Shown: piece after piece, positions 45,615-55,596 of the stretch
Position numbering within the stretch: position 1 is the first letter of the stretch
How the letters are laid out: each line of letters starts with the position of its first letter
Assembly: GCA_023251075.1 (NCBI GenBank)
Contig: JAHEZM010000008.1
Location: forward strand, 61,763-125,762
Origin: Flavobacteriales bacterium
Lineage (GTDB): Bacteria; Bacteroidota; Bacteroidia; Flavobacteriales_C; GCA-002722245
Reading direction: 5' to 3'
Length of the DNA: 64,000 nucleotides
Made by a program: the position numbers and the translations under genes
The notes under the pieces: generated by a model
Seen by the model: the letters and a program-made list of their open reading frames with translations, nothing else
The model's database searches: none
What the model was told of the DNA's origin: nothing

Positions 45615-47506
45615 TATCTGAACCAGATTAAATAATTAGCAAATAGAATTAGCAGTACACCAGCGACAATGCCGAAGATGTAAAACCCGGTGTTTCCGGT
45701 TTGAATTTTTTTAATGTTGTTTCCAGCACTTACCGAAAGTGAAGCGAACATATTCACAGCAGGATCAATTACTTTATTCTCCATAAAATTTTGCATCACA
45801 GTACCTTTTAAAAGGGCAGGTTTAACAATGATTTTATTGTAAATTTCATCTAAGAAATATTTACCTGCGAATAATTTATTAATGCCTTTTGGTTCATCAG
45901 GAAGGGTTTTATTTTCGAAATAAATCTTTTTAGCATATAAGCTAGAGCCAATAGCAACAGCTGTAGCAACAGCCATCAAAATTAATTCTGTAGTGTGAAA
46001 ATCACCTTCAAAAGATCTTGTTAAGCTCGATAAGTCATTCGATGTGCCAAAGAAGTACGATAAGCCATGATGTATTCCTGTAAATTCTGGTAAGCCCAAC
46101 AATCCACCAAACACAGCTAAAATTGCCAATACTATCAGTGGAATAGTCATGGTTGATGGAGATTCATGCAAGTGATGTTTTTGTTCGTGAGTTCCTCTGA
46201 AGTCGTTAGAAAAAGTAAGGAAATACATTCTGAACATGTAGAAAGCAGTTAGCGCAGAAGTTAAGGAGGCAACACCCCAAAGTACAGGATTAACATTAAA
46301 GATATGTGCTAACATTTCGTCTTTAGAGAAAAAGCCAGAGAACGGTGGAATACCGGCAATAGCTAAACATCCTAATAAGAAAGTTAGGTGCGTAATTGGT
46401 AGTGCTTTTTTCAATCCGCCCATATTGCGAATATCCTGTTCACCGCTCATTGCGTGAATTACGCTGCCGGCACCCAAGAACAACAAGGCTTTGAAGAAGG
46501 CGTGAGTAAGCAAATGAAACATACCACTGGAGTAGGCGCCAACACCTAAAGCGATGAAAATTAAACCCAACTGACTCACGGTAGAATAAGCCAACACTTT
46601 TTTAATATCGTTTTGAACCATCGCAATAGTTGCAGCAATTAAAGCAGTTGCAGCGCCAATGATGGCGATGAAGTTCATAGTATCGGGAGCTAAATCAAAT
46701 AAAGCATGAGAACGAACAATTAAGTAAATACCTGCGGTTACCATTGTTGCAGCGTGAATCAATGCCGAAACAGGAGTTGGTCCTGCCATTGCATCAGGCA
46801 ACCAGGTAAATAAAGGAAGCTGGGCACTTTTACCCATTGCTCCAATAAAAAGAAGTGCGGTAATGGCAGTGATAGTTCCTTTATCATGGCCCAAAGTATT
46901 GCTTAAAACACCAGTAAAATCTAAGCTTCCAAATTCACTGTACATTAAAAATAAACCCAGAATAAATCCAAGGTCACCAATTCTGTTCATCACGAAAGCT
47001 TTCTTTGCTGCGTTGTTGTATTCAGGAGTTTTGTACCAGAAACCAATCAATAAGTAAGAACAGAAACCAACACCTTCCCAACCGGTAAATAGAACAACAT
47101 AATTGTCGCCCATTACTAACAACAACATAAAGAACACGAATAAATTCAGGTAAGCAAAAAAGCGATTGTAGTTTTCATCATCGTGCATGTAGCCGATAGA
47201 GTAGAGGTGAATTAAAAATCCTACGCCCGTTACCAAAGTCATCATGATTAAGGAAAGCTGATCAATTTGGAAAGACATTGCCAAGTTGGTATCGCCCACA
47301 TTAATCCAATCAAAGGCTTTTACAATTTGTACTTCAGAACCGCCACTAATAAAATTGGCGAAGGTGATTAACACACAAATAAAAGCCGCGAAAATGCTAG
47401 TGCTTCCTATCAAGCCCACCAACGACTTAGAAAGTTTTTTTCCGAACAATCCATTGATAAGAAAGCCAATCAGCGGAAGAAGAGGTATAAGTAATGCTAC
47501 GTTCAT
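45614..47506 (-). CDS. nuoL: NADH-quinone oxidoreductase subunit L
   Basis: The 630-residue protein has about 16 membrane helices with the antiporter core ('FTGWEGVGFCSYLLIGFW', 'KSAQLPLFTWLPDAMAGPTPVSALIHAATMV' as landmark, 'KVLAYSTVSQLGLIF') and a C-terminal lateral helix region that braces subunits M and N. It is the distal proton-pumping subunit. Length and order are normal; it lies 21 nt after nuoK. Confidence 0.97.
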   Translation of the reverse strand: MNVALLIPLLPLIGFLINGLFGKKLSKSLVGLIGSTSIFAAFICVLITFANFISGGSEVQIVKAFDWINVGDTNLAMSFQIDQLSLIMMTLVTGVGFLIHLYSIGYMHDDENYNRFFAYLNLFVFFMLLLVMGDNYVVLFTGWEGVGFCSYLLIGFWYKTPEYNNAAKKAFVMNRIGDLGFILGLFLMYSEFGSLDFTGVLSNTLGHDKGTITAITALLFIGAMGKSAQLPLFTWLPDAMAGPTPVSALIHAATMVTAGIYLIVRSHALFDLAPDTMNFIAIIGAATALIAATIAMVQNDIKKVLAYSTVSQLGLIFIALGVGAYSSGMFHLLTHAFFKALLFLGAGSVIHAMSGEQDIRNMGGLKKALPITHLTFLLGCLAIAGIPPFSGFFSKDEMLAHIFNVNPVLWGVASLTSALTAFYMFRMYFLTFSNDFRGTHEQKHHLHESPSTMTIPLIVLAILAVFGGLLGLPEFTGIHHGLSYFFGTSNDLSSLTRSFEGDFHTTELILMAVATAVAIGSSLYAKKIYFENKTLPDEPKGINKLFAGKYFLDEIYNKIIVKPALLKGTVMQNFMENKVIDPAVNMFASLSVSAGNNIKKIQTGNTGFYIFGIVAGVLLILFANYLIWFR

Positions 47507-47527
47507 TTCTTTATTTTTTCTATCGAA

Positions 47528-47854
47528 TTACCATTTTAATTTATTGAGGTGGTTGATGTCAACCGAACCACTGTTGCGATGTACCATCGCCAAAATTGCT
47601 AAGCCAATAGCTACTTCTGCGGCAGCCACCACCATAATGAAAAACACAAAAACTTGTCCGGAAGAATCTCCTTTAAAAGCAGAGAAAGCTACCATTAAAA
47701 GATTCACGGCGTTTAACATTAATTCTATCGACATGAAAGCGATGATTGCGTTTCTGCGCAGCAACATCCCCATTACACCAATGCTGAAAAGCATGATGCT
47801 TAAAACGATGTAGTTGTTTAATGGAACTTGCTGTACTGCTGTTGTAATATCCAT
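47528..47854 (-). CDS. nuoK: NADH-quinone oxidoreductase subunit K
   Basis: The 108-residue protein has three membrane helices with the conserved glutamates of 'FMSIELMLNAVNLL' and 'AAEVAIGLAIL', which lie on the proton path next to NuoJ. It starts 5 nt after nuoJ. Confidence 0.96.
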   Translation of the reverse strand: MDITTAVQQVPLNNYIVLSIMLFSIGVMGMLLRRNAIIAFMSIELMLNAVNLLMVAFSAFKGDSSGQVFVFFIMVVAAAEVAIGLAILAMVHRNSGSVDINHLNKLKW

Positions 47855-47859
47855 ATTTA

Positions 47860-48348
47860 TTATTTCTTTCTGGTTAAGGTAATTGCTCCTGCCATGGTAG
47901 AAAGGAACAAAACTGCTGTTGCTTCAAATGGGAACAAATATTCGGTAAATAGGGTATTTCCTAAATTTTTAATTAATCCTGCATCTCCGCGAACCGAAGT
48001 TGGCGCAATACTTAATCCGCTTTTAAAAGAAGCGATCAACACTAAAAATAATAGTCCACCAGAAACCATCGCTGCGATTTTAATCAATAGTGGTTTAGAA
48101 GATTCTACCGATTTGTTGAGGTTGAGGTACATTAATACTGTTAAGAATAAAACCATGATGGCACCTGCGTAAACAATTACCTGAACAATGGCTAAAAACT
48201 GAGCATTCAATAAAATAAAATGACCTGCAATAGAGAAAAAAGTAGCAATAACAAACAATACGCTATACACTGGGTTTTTCGAAAATATGGTCAGCAACGC
48301 ACAGCCAACCGTAATTGCAGAAAGAATATAAAATAGGTACAGTAACAT
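47860..48348 (-). CDS. nuoJ: NADH-quinone oxidoreductase subunit J
   Basis: From the ATG at 48348 the protein has 162 residues and five membrane helices, with 'VYSVLFVIATFFSIAGHFILL' and the key 'VQVIVYAGAIMVLFLTVLMYLN' region. An earlier in-frame ATG at 48381 would overlap nuoI by 32 nt and add the polar 'MISLNVKKNIR', so I prefer 48348, 1 nt after the nuoI stop. Confidence 0.94.
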   Translation of the reverse strand: MLLYLFYILSAITVGCALLTIFSKNPVYSVLFVIATFFSIAGHFILLNAQFLAIVQVIVYAGAIMVLFLTVLMYLNLNKSVESSKPLLIKIAAMVSGGLLFLVLIASFKSGLSIAPTSVRGDAGLIKNLGNTLFTEYLFPFEATAVLFLSTMAGAITLTRKK

Positions 48349-48349
48349 T

Positions 48350-48877
48350 CTAATATTTTTTTTGACGTTTAGTGATATCAATTCTATTGTCCATTTTCTC
48401 TACTAATTTGTCTTTGCCGTAAACAAAGTCTTTTCTATCATAGCTGGCATTAACAATTTCATCGGTTAAGAAAATTGCTTCTTTCGGACAAGCTTCTTCG
48501 CACAATCCGCAGAAGATACAACGAAGCATATTTATTTCGTAAACCTTTGCGTATTTCTCTTCGCGGTATAATTTTTCTTCGCCTTTTTTGCGTTCCGCTG
48601 CTGTCATGGTAATTGCTTCGGCCGGACAAGCAACAGCACACAAACCACAGGCAGTGCAGTTTTCACGACCTTGCTCATCGCGTTTCAATACGTGATGACC
48701 ACGGTAAACCGGAGCGAATTCTTTTTCAACTTCAGGATATTTTACGGTAGCGCTTTTTTTGAAAACGTGACGTAAGGTAATCATCATACCTTTGAGTACT
48801 GCCGGAAAATAAAGTCTTTCCATTAAGGTAAGCTCCTTATCTACCGCAACTTTCGATCTGTTGGTTAATGCCTTCAT
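48350..48877 (-). CDS. nuoI: NADH-quinone oxidoreductase subunit I
   Basis: The 175-residue peripheral subunit carries two [4Fe-4S] motifs, 'CTACGLCAVACPAEAI' and 'CIFCGLCEEACPKEAI', the N6a and N6b clusters on the electron wire to NuoB. The N-terminal amphipathic part (about 15-50) contacts the membrane. It starts 6 nt after nuoH. Confidence 0.96.
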   Translation of the reverse strand: MKALTNRSKVAVDKELTLMERLYFPAVLKGMMITLRHVFKKSATVKYPEVEKEFAPVYRGHHVLKRDEQGRENCTACGLCAVACPAEAITMTAAERKKGEEKLYREEKYAKVYEINMLRCIFCGLCEEACPKEAIFLTDEIVNASYDRKDFVYGKDKLVEKMDNRIDITKRQKKY

Positions 48878-48883
48878 GTCGTT

Positions 48884-49948
48884 TTATTTAAAAACAATAA
48901 TTCCTAATCCGGTGAATAACAAGTTTACAATCGCCAATGGAATTAAAATTTGCCATCCCAATTTCATTAATTGATCGTAACGGAAACGTGGAAGAGTCCA
49001 GCGAATCCACATAAAAAATAAAATTCCAAAAATTACTTTGCCTAAGAAAACAAATATTCCAATGATAGCAATTGCATTGTCTGATAAACCTAAATCATGC
49101 ATGAAAGGGAAGTTGTATCCACCAAAGTAAACGGCTGCAATAATGGCACACGAAATAAACATGTTGAAGTATTCTGCGAATAGGAAAAACCCTAATTTCA
49201 TAGAGGAGTACTCTGTGTGATATCCACCAATTAATTCTGTTTCACATTCAGGTAAATCGAAAGGAGCACGGTTGGTTTCTGCAAAAGCACAAATCAAAAA
49301 GATGATGAATCCTAAAGGTTGATACCAAATATTCCAGTTGAATCCATCTTGTTGCTCAACAATTTCGCGAACGCTTAATGAACCGGTCATCATAATTACT
49401 GCAATCATCGACAAGCCCATTGCCAATTCATAAGAAATCATTTGTGAAGAAGCACGAATAGCACCTAGTAGAGAATATTTATTATTAGATGCCCATCCAC
49501 CAATCATGATTCCGTAAACACCTACAGAAACTACTCCAAAGGCATATAAAATACCTATGTTGATATCGGCAGCTTGAACGATATAGGTTTTGCTTTCGCC
49601 AAATGTGAAGTATTCACTAAAAGGAACTGATTCCGGGTTAATAGTAATAACATCTCCCCAAGGAATAATTGCAGAAGTCATTCCAGCGGTAAGCATTGCC
49701 AAACAAGGACCTAAAATAAATAGTGCGCGATTGGCTTGACCCGGAATAATTTCTTCTTTCATGAACATTTTAACTCCATCGGCCAGAGGCTGAAGCAATC
49801 CAAAAGGCCCGGCTCTATTTGGCCCAATTCTATCCTGCATTATTGCAGAAACTTTTCTTTCTGCCCAAGTAGAATAAAGTGCGACTAATAGGGTGAGGAC
49901 GAAAACGCCTACTACTATTAATATTTTAAAGAGTAACGCAAATTCCAT
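48884..49948 (-). CDS. nuoH: NADH-quinone oxidoreductase subunit H
   Basis: The 354-residue protein has eight to nine membrane helices with 'AERKVSAIMQDRIGPNRAGPFGLLQPLADGVKMFMKEEIIP' (landmark at about 29-69) and 'FAETNRAPFDLPECETELIGGYHTEYSS' (landmark). The acidic loop forms the quinone-binding chamber with NuoB and NuoD. It overlaps the NuoG stop by one base (49948). Confidence 0.97.
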   Translation of the reverse strand: MEFALLFKILIVVGVFVLTLLVALYSTWAERKVSAIMQDRIGPNRAGPFGLLQPLADGVKMFMKEEIIPGQANRALFILGPCLAMLTAGMTSAIIPWGDVITINPESVPFSEYFTFGESKTYIVQAADINIGILYAFGVVSVGVYGIMIGGWASNNKYSLLGAIRASSQMISYELAMGLSMIAVIMMTGSLSVREIVEQQDGFNWNIWYQPLGFIIFLICAFAETNRAPFDLPECETELIGGYHTEYSSMKLGFFLFAEYFNMFISCAIIAAVYFGGYNFPFMHDLGLSDNAIAIIGIFVFLGKVIFGILFFMWIRWTLPRFRYDQLMKLGWQILIPLAIVNLLFTGLGIIVFK

Positions 49949-50895
49949 TATTTACCAAGCTTTTTATAGTGAGGATTAGCTAATTTGTTGTAGTGGTTTT
50001 GAGAGATAACCGAGTGGTGATCAATCTTACGCGGACCTTCGATAATCCAGTCTTTTGTTTTCTTTTTATCGAAACGGCATTCGTTGCAAATCCATTCTTC
50101 TACTTCGCCCCATTGGTCTTTGCGTGCTGTAACACGAAGTACATCTTCACCTTTTAACCAAAGAGTAGTTTTGCCCGAACATTTTGGGCAATCTCTGTGT
50201 GCATCAACCGGTTTAGTAAACCAAACACGAGATTTAAAACGGAAAGTCTTATCGGTAAGAGCGCCCACCGGACAAACATCAATCACGTTACCAGAGAAAT
50301 CGTTGTCGATAGCTTTCTCAATGTAAGTGCTAATTTCAGCCACATCACCTCTGTTCATAACACCGTGAGAACGACCATCAGTAACTTGATCGGCAGTTTT
50401 AACACAGCGGTAGCAAAGAATACAACGATTCATGTGTAATTGGATCTTGTCGCCTATATCTTTTCTTTCAAAAGTTCTTCTTTCAAAATCGTAACGGGTA
50501 GAGGATAAACCGTGTTCGTAACCCAAATCTTGTAAGTGACATTCACCAGCCTGATCGCAAACCGGGCAATCCAACGGGTGATTGATCAATAAGAATTCAA
50601 CCACACCTTTTCTTGCGTCCACAATTTCAGGAGAAGTATTGTTTACCACTTCCATTCCGTCCATTACCATAGTACGGCAAGAAGCAACAGGTTTAGGCAT
50701 CGGACGAGGATCTTTATCAGAACCTTTCGTTACTTTAACTATACAAGTACGGCAGTATCCACCGCTGGTTTTCAGCTTAGAATAGTAGCACATCGTTGGA
50801 GGAGCTACTTCGGGGCCAATCATTCTTGCTGCTTGCAGAATGGTTGTTCCGTCGGGAACTTGAATTGTATGACCATCAATGGTAACCTTTGGCAT
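49948..50895 (-). CDS. nuoG: NADH-quinone oxidoreductase subunit G, short form
   Basis: The 315-residue protein has the N-terminal [2Fe-2S] domain ('MCYYSKLKTSGGYCRTC' with the later cysteine of 'VASCRTM'), the His/Cys-ligated cluster ('HPLDCPVCDQAGECHLQD') and a [4Fe-4S] motif ('CILCYRCVK' with 'DVCPVGAL'). It lacks the large molybdopterin-oxidoreductase-like C-terminal domain of NuoG from Escherichia coli. Only a short tail with two CxxC pairs (CPKC and CNEC, about 235-275) remains. This is the form I know in Bacteroidota, so it is not a truncation by mutation. Confidence 0.93.
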   Translation of the reverse strand: MPKVTIDGHTIQVPDGTTILQAARMIGPEVAPPTMCYYSKLKTSGGYCRTCIVKVTKGSDKDPRPMPKPVASCRTMVMDGMEVVNNTSPEIVDARKGVVEFLLINHPLDCPVCDQAGECHLQDLGYEHGLSSTRYDFERRTFERKDIGDKIQLHMNRCILCYRCVKTADQVTDGRSHGVMNRGDVAEISTYIEKAIDNDFSGNVIDVCPVGALTDKTFRFKSRVWFTKPVDAHRDCPKCSGKTTLWLKGEDVLRVTARKDQWGEVEEWICNECRFDKKKTKDWIIEGPRKIDHHSVISQNHYNKLANPHYKKLGK

Positions 50896-50906
50896 ATTAT
50901 ATTCTT

Positions 50907-52208
50907 TTAATGAGCAACTTCTTTTTTAGGAATCAAGGCTTCAAACTCTTGTCGGAAATGACGAATAGCACTTGCCACAGGCCACGCAGCAGCATCACCC
51001 AGCGGACAAATTGTATTTCCTTCAATACGTTTTTGAATATCCCACAACAAATCAATATCACTTGGCTTACCGTGACCTTCGGCCAAACGGTGCGCAACTT
51101 TTTCCATCCATCCTGTACCTTCACGGCAAGGTGAACATTGTCCACAACTTTCATGATGGTAAAAGCGATTCAAAGTATATAAGTTCATAGGGATACTGGT
51201 GTCTTCATCGTACACCATGAATCCGCCCGAACCCAACATAGAACCCGTAGCAAAGCCACCATCACTCAACGATTCGTAAGTCATTAAGCGCGGTTCGCCA
51301 GCAGCGGTTTTCAATAACAATTCAGCAGGAATAATAGGTACAGATGATCCGCCCGGAATACAAGCTTTCATTTTTTTACCTTTCCATATACCACCGCAAT
51401 ATTCTTCAGAGTAAACAAATTCTTCAACAGGTAAGCCCAATTCAATTTCGTAAACGCCAGGTTTGTTGATGTGTCCGGAAGCAGAAATCAATTTTGTTCC
51501 TGTACTTCTTCCTATACCAATTTTAGCGTATTCGTCGCCACCCATCATTACGATAGGAACGACAGCAGCGATTGTTTCAACGTTGTTTACAACCGTTGGA
51601 CAACCATATAATCCCGCAATAGCGGGAAAAGGAGGTTTGATACGAGGATTACCTCTTTTGCCTTCCAACGATTCTAACAAAGCCGTTTCTTCACCGCAGA
51701 TATAAGCACCGCCGCCCACTTGAACATACAAATCAAGAGAGTAATCGCTTCCTAAAATATTTTTTCCTAGTAAACCAGCTGCATAAGCCTCTTCAATCGC
51801 TTTTTCTAAAATTCTGGATACATAAAAATACTCACCGCGAATGTAGATGTAGGCAGTATGCACACCTAAGGCGAAGCTTGAAGTAATCATTCCTTCCACC
51901 AAAGCGTGAGGAATTTTCTCCATTAAGTATCTGTCTTTAAATGTACCTGGTTCCGATTCGTCGGCGTTGCAAACCAAGTAACGAGGCACACCTTCGGGTT
52001 TAGCCAAGAAACTCCATTTCATACCTGTAGGGAAACCCGCTCCACCTCTACCTCTTAAGCCCGATTTTTTCACTTCCTCAACGATAGCTTCGGGAGTCAT
52101 TGTTTTGATGGCTTTCTCCACAGAAGCATAACCGCCATGTTGCTTGTACACTTCTAAAGTGTGAATATTGGCAACGTGTTCATTATGTATTAATAATTTT
52201 TTGCCCAT
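50907..52208 (-). CDS. nuoF: NADH-quinone oxidoreductase subunit F
   Basis: The 433-residue protein has the NADH and FMN site '[16 protein letters not shown]', '[21 protein letters not shown]' (landmark) and the N3 [4Fe-4S] motif '[14 protein letters not shown]' with the distal cysteine of 'NTICPLGDA'. It takes hydride from NADH. It starts 2 nt after nuoE. Confidence 0.97.
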   Translation of the reverse strand: MGKKLLIHNEHVANIHTLEVYKQHGGYASVEKAIKTMTPEAIVEEVKKSGLRGRGGAGFPTGMKWSFLAKPEGVPRYLVCNADESEPGTFKDRYLMEKIPHALVEGMITSSFALGVHTAYIYIRGEYFYVSRILEKAIEEAYAAGLLGKNILGSDYSLDLYVQVGGGAYICGEETALLESLEGKRGNPRIKPPFPAIAGLYGCPTVVNNVETIAAVVPIVMMGGDEYAKIGIGRSTGTKLISASGHINKPGVYEIELGLPVEEFVYSEEYCGGIWKGKKMKACIPGGSSVPIIPAELLLKTAAGEPRLMTYESLSDGGFATGSMLGSGGFMVYDEDTSIPMNLYTLNRFYHHESCGQCSPCREGTGWMEKVAHRLAEGHGKPSDIDLLWDIQKRIEGNTICPLGDAAAWPVASAIRHFRQEFEALIPKKEVAH

Positions 52209-52210
52209 GC

Positions 52211-52756
52211 TTACAATGTGTTTTTATAATCCATGTCGGTATAACTTCTTCTTCTTCCGTCAGCACGGTAATTATCCAATATGGTGTCGATTTTCTCAGG
52301 CGTAAGATTCTCGTGAAAAGAAGCGCCCACCTGCATCATTGGTGCGGTACCGCAACTACCTAAACATTCTACGGTTTTTAAAGAGAACATTCCGTCTTTA
52401 CTGGTTTCACCGGGTTTGATATTTAATTTTTTACCGATGTAATTTACTACATCGTCGGCTCCTCTTGCCCAGCATGAGGAGGTTCTACAAACTTCCAGTA
52501 AACATTTTCCAACGGGTTTAAGGTTGTACATAGAATAGAAAGAAGCCACTTCGTAAACTTCAACAGGTTGAATTTTAAGGATAGAAGCTACATAATCCAT
52601 TGTTTCCGGACTCAGCCATCCGTCGAATTCGGCTTGGGCAATGTGTAAAATTGGAAGCAAAGCCGATTTGTGTTTGCCTTCAGGATAGCGGCTGATGATC
52701 TTGTTCACCGTGGCCATGGCTTCCTCTGAGAATTGTATGTTTTTCTGACTACTCAT
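52211..52756 (-). CDS. nuoE: NADH-quinone oxidoreductase subunit E
   Basis: The 181-residue thioredoxin-like subunit binds the N1a [2Fe-2S] cluster through 'EVCRTSSCWARGA' and 'VECLGSCGTAPMM'. 'VASFYSMYNLKPVGK' is also characteristic. It lies 4 nt after nuoD. Confidence 0.96.
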   Translation of the reverse strand: MSSQKNIQFSEEAMATVNKIISRYPEGKHKSALLPILHIAQAEFDGWLSPETMDYVASILKIQPVEVYEVASFYSMYNLKPVGKCLLEVCRTSSCWARGADDVVNYIGKKLNIKPGETSKDGMFSLKTVECLGSCGTAPMMQVGASFHENLTPEKIDTILDNYRADGRRRSYTDMDYKNTL

Positions 52757-52760
52757 AATG

Positions 52761-53960
52761 TTAAGCGTCTAGTTCGCCTGCAATAATATTTAAGCTACTC
52801 ATGGTAATGATGGCATCCGACAATACAGAGCCCTCAATCATTTTTGCGTAAGCTTGGTAAGTAATGAAACAAGGACGGCGGAAATGCAAACGGTAAGGCT
52901 GTCTTCCTCCGTCGCTCACCAAGTAAAATCCTAGTTCGCCATTGGCTCCCTCTACAGAATGATACACTTCACCAATTGGCACATTTGTTTCGCCCATCAC
53001 AATTTTGAAATGGTAGATTAAAGCTTCCATTTTGGTGTATACATCTTCTTTCGGAGGCAGATAGAATTCAGGAACATCAGCATGGTAAGGACCATCAGGC
53101 ATTTTATCCATTGCTTGTTTGATAATGCTGATGCTATTCCACATCTCGGCACTTCTCACCATATATCTATCGTAGCTATCACCTTGTTTTCCAACAGGGA
53201 TAGTGAAATCGAAATCCTGATAAGAAGAATAAGGATTCATCACACGAACATCATAATCTAAACCTGTTGCGCGTAAATTCGGACCGGTAAAGCCATAATT
53301 CAAAGCCTCTTCAGGAGACATTGGTCCGGTACCAATAGTACGATCCATAAAGATTCTGTTTCTATTCACTAAATTTTCATATTCACGGAAAGCCTTAGGA
53401 AAATCAACTATGAAATCTTTAATTTGTTTCCAGGTTTTTTCGCTGAAATCTCTTTCGAAACCGCCAATTCTACCAATATTGGTAGTTAATCGTGCACCAC
53501 AAATTCCTTCGTAGATCTCGTAAATTTTTTCTCTTTGTTGAAAGATGTGTGTAAAACCTGTAAGTGCACCACAGTCGACAGCCAAAATAGAATTACAAAT
53601 CACGTGATCGGCAATACGCGCCAACTCCATGATGATCACTCTCATATAATCAACACGTTTAGGTGTTTGAACACCCAACAATTTTTCCACGGTCATTTCC
53701 CAACCAAAGTTGTTGATGGGAGAAGAGCAATAGTTCAAACGATCGGTGATAGGGGTGATTTGGTTGTACGGACGACGTTCCGCCAATTTTTCGAAAGCGC
53801 GGTGAATGTATCCAACGGTTGATTCGGCATGAACGATTTTTTCGCCATCCATTGTCAACACGTTTTGAAAAATACCATGCGTTGCGGGATGCGTAGGGCC
53901 TAAATTGATGGTATTCAAATTTTGCTCGCTAATGTCTTTATCCTTAATGGTTTCAATCAT
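52761..53960 (-). CDS. nuoD: NADH-quinone oxidoreductase subunit D
   Basis: The 399-residue 49-kDa-type subunit is related to the large subunit of NiFe hydrogenases but lacks its cysteine ligands. It has 'LGPTHPATHGIFQNVL' with the quinone-site histidine, 'VGYIHRAFEKLAE', 'RIGGFERDFSEKTW' and the C-terminal 'FITYQAYAKMIEGSVLSDAIITMSSLNIIAGELD' region. It is not fused to NuoC, which is a separate gene here. Confidence 0.97.
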   Translation of the reverse strand: MIETIKDKDISEQNLNTINLGPTHPATHGIFQNVLTMDGEKIVHAESTVGYIHRAFEKLAERRPYNQITPITDRLNYCSSPINNFGWEMTVEKLLGVQTPKRVDYMRVIIMELARIADHVICNSILAVDCGALTGFTHIFQQREKIYEIYEGICGARLTTNIGRIGGFERDFSEKTWKQIKDFIVDFPKAFREYENLVNRNRIFMDRTIGTGPMSPEEALNYGFTGPNLRATGLDYDVRVMNPYSSYQDFDFTIPVGKQGDSYDRYMVRSAEMWNSISIIKQAMDKMPDGPYHADVPEFYLPPKEDVYTKMEALIYHFKIVMGETNVPIGEVYHSVEGANGELGFYLVSDGGRQPYRLHFRRPCFITYQAYAKMIEGSVLSDAIITMSSLNIIAGELDA

Positions 53961-53971
53961 TGTCGTAAATT

Positions 53972-54475
53972 TTATCTACCAAACATTGAATCGTTTTTAT
54001 CGGTACGCGTTCCATCTTCCAAAGCATATTCTTTGCGAAGAGGGAAATAGTCCATTTCATCCATATTTAAAATTCTTCTTAAATCAGGATGGCCTTTAAA
54101 TATTATTCCAAAGAAATCGTAAGTTTCTCTCTCTTGCCAGTTGGCCGATTTAAAGATATCACACACGGTATCGATTTCGGGTTTAGCTTTAGGTAAACGT
54201 GTTTTCAAACGAACACGAGTATTGGTGTAGAGGTTGTGAATGTGGTAAACTACGCCGAGTTCATCGGTAGTGTCGTAGTGCATTCCGCAAACATCTGTAA
54301 GAAAAGAAAAGCCCATTTCTTCACTTGCTAAAAAAGCGATGATGCTTTTAATATCATTACTTACAACGGAAATGGTGAGTGCTCCATAAGGTTCACCAAC
54401 TTCGTTGATGCTTTGTGGGAAGCGGGATTTAAGCGCTTCAACAATTTTGGTGTGTTCAGCGTTATTCGATTCCAT
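53972..54475 (-). CDS. nuoC: NADH-quinone oxidoreductase subunit C
   Basis: The 167-residue 30-kDa-type subunit has 'FKSANWQERETYDFFGIIFKGHPDLRRILNMDEMDYFPLRKEY' as its diagnostic region (landmarks WQERETYDFFGI and HPDLRRIL). It overlaps nuoB by 14 nt. Confidence 0.95.
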   Translation of the reverse strand: MESNNAEHTKIVEALKSRFPQSINEVGEPYGALTISVVSNDIKSIIAFLASEEMGFSFLTDVCGMHYDTTDELGVVYHIHNLYTNTRVRLKTRLPKAKPEIDTVCDIFKSANWQERETYDFFGIIFKGHPDLRRILNMDEMDYFPLRKEYALEDGTRTDKNDSMFGR

Positions 54476-55016
54476 AAGATGCTAAAAGAGCTTTATATTC
54501 AGGGGAATTTCTTCTTCTTAAAGATTCGTTACCAATCAAATCTTGAATTCTCATTAGGCCATCGATGATTTGTTCAGGGCGAGGCGGGCAGCCAGGAACG
54601 TAAACATCAACCGGAACCACTTTATCAATACCTTGCAACACGCTGTAAGTATCGAAAATACCACCGCTTGATGCACAAGCACCCACAGCGATTACCCAAC
54701 GAGGTTCGGCCATTTGCAAGTAAACTTGTTTTACTATCGGTCCCATTTTTTTAGAGATAGTTCCCATTACCATTAATAAATCGGCCTGACGGGGAGAAAA
54801 GCTTAATCTTTCAGCACCAAAGCGAGCCATATCATAGTTGGAAGCCATCGTGGCCATGAACTCAATTCCGCAACATGAAGTAGCGAAAGGGAGAGGCCAA
54901 ATAGAATTTTTTCTTGCCAGTCCAATCACTTTATCCAATGAGGTAGCCATAAAGCCCTCGCCAACGTGTCCTTCAGGAGGAGCGACGATGTTCACTTTTT
55001 TAGTTTCTAATCCCAT
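54462..55016 (-). CDS. nuoB: NADH-quinone oxidoreductase subunit B
   Basis: The 184-residue protein carries the N2 [4Fe-4S] cluster, the last before quinone. Its hallmarks are 'PFATSCCGIEFMA' with adjacent cysteines, 'GACASSGGIFDTYSVLQGID' and 'YVPGCPPRPEQIIDGL'. It overlaps nuoA by 10 nt. Confidence 0.97.
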   Translation of the reverse strand: MGLETKKVNIVAPPEGHVGEGFMATSLDKVIGLARKNSIWPLPFATSCCGIEFMATMASNYDMARFGAERLSFSPRQADLLMVMGTISKKMGPIVKQVYLQMAEPRWVIAVGACASSGGIFDTYSVLQGIDKVVPVDVYVPGCPPRPEQIIDGLMRIQDLIGNESLRRRNSPEYKALLASYGIE

Positions 55017-55417
55017 TTTAAAACGCCTTTTTTAATCACGTAAATAAATCCTAACAACACTACGCCGAGGAAAATCGACATTTGAATGAAGTTGTTCATT
55101 CCGGCTTCAAATCCTACGCTTAAATTTTCTTTGAAGTTCACTGCCCATGGATACATAAAAATAATTTCCACATCGAAGAGAACGAATAATATTGCTACTA
55201 AAAAATATTTGATTGAAAAAGGTGTGCGGGCATTGCCATGAATTTCGATTCCGCATTCAAAGGGATCGAGTTTCGCTTTTGATTTTCTTTTTGGGCCGAG
55301 AAAGTGGGTTGCTAAAATGGTGCCTCCTACAAAGGCCAGCACCACTATCAATTGAACGATAATGGGCAAATAATCATGCGGAGCGCTTATGGTTGCTACT
55401 GCTACTTCTGCTGCCAT
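55007..55417 (-). CDS. nuoA: NADH-quinone oxidoreductase subunit A
   Basis: The 136-residue protein has three membrane helices and the conserved loop 'PFECGIEIHGNARTPFSIKYF' plus 'FVLFDVEIIFMYPW', with the conserved cysteine and acidic residues of the quinone entry. It is the first gene of the 14-gene operon running from here to 42792. Confidence 0.96.
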   Translation of the reverse strand: MAAEVAVATISAPHDYLPIIVQLIVVLAFVGGTILATHFLGPKRKSKAKLDPFECGIEIHGNARTPFSIKYFLVAILFVLFDVEIIFMYPWAVNFKENLSVGFEAGMNNFIQMSIFLGVVLLGFIYVIKKGVLKWD

Positions 55418-55477
55418 GGATCAAAAATTAAGGTTAAAACAAGTCCCAAGTCTAATACAAATCTCTCCCTCTGGCGG

Positions 55478-55485
55478 CAAATATA
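55478..55485 (-). promoter_or_regulatory. Candidate -7 box of the nuo operon
   Basis: TATATTTG on the minus strand matches TAnnTTTG and lies 60 nt upstream of nuoA. I find no TTTG at the ideal 19-21 nt distance (a TTTTTG lies only 13 nt away), so this is a tentative call. The rest of the 179-nt gap 55418-55596 shows nothing else I can name apart from a small GAAC-ctaa-GTTC-type inverted repeat. Confidence 0.35.
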
Positions 55486-55596
55486 AGGTATATTTTTACA
55501 AAAAGGATTGTTGAAAAGATGGAAAATTTCGTGTTTTGTACGAAGGAAAGAACACTAAGTTCTTCTTGCGGAAAATAAAATCATTTTCTAAACAGA

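Noticed and set aside
48349..48381. Earlier start of nuoJ
   Set aside because: It would overlap nuoI by 32 nt and add polar residues before the first helix; ATG 48348 fits operon spacing.
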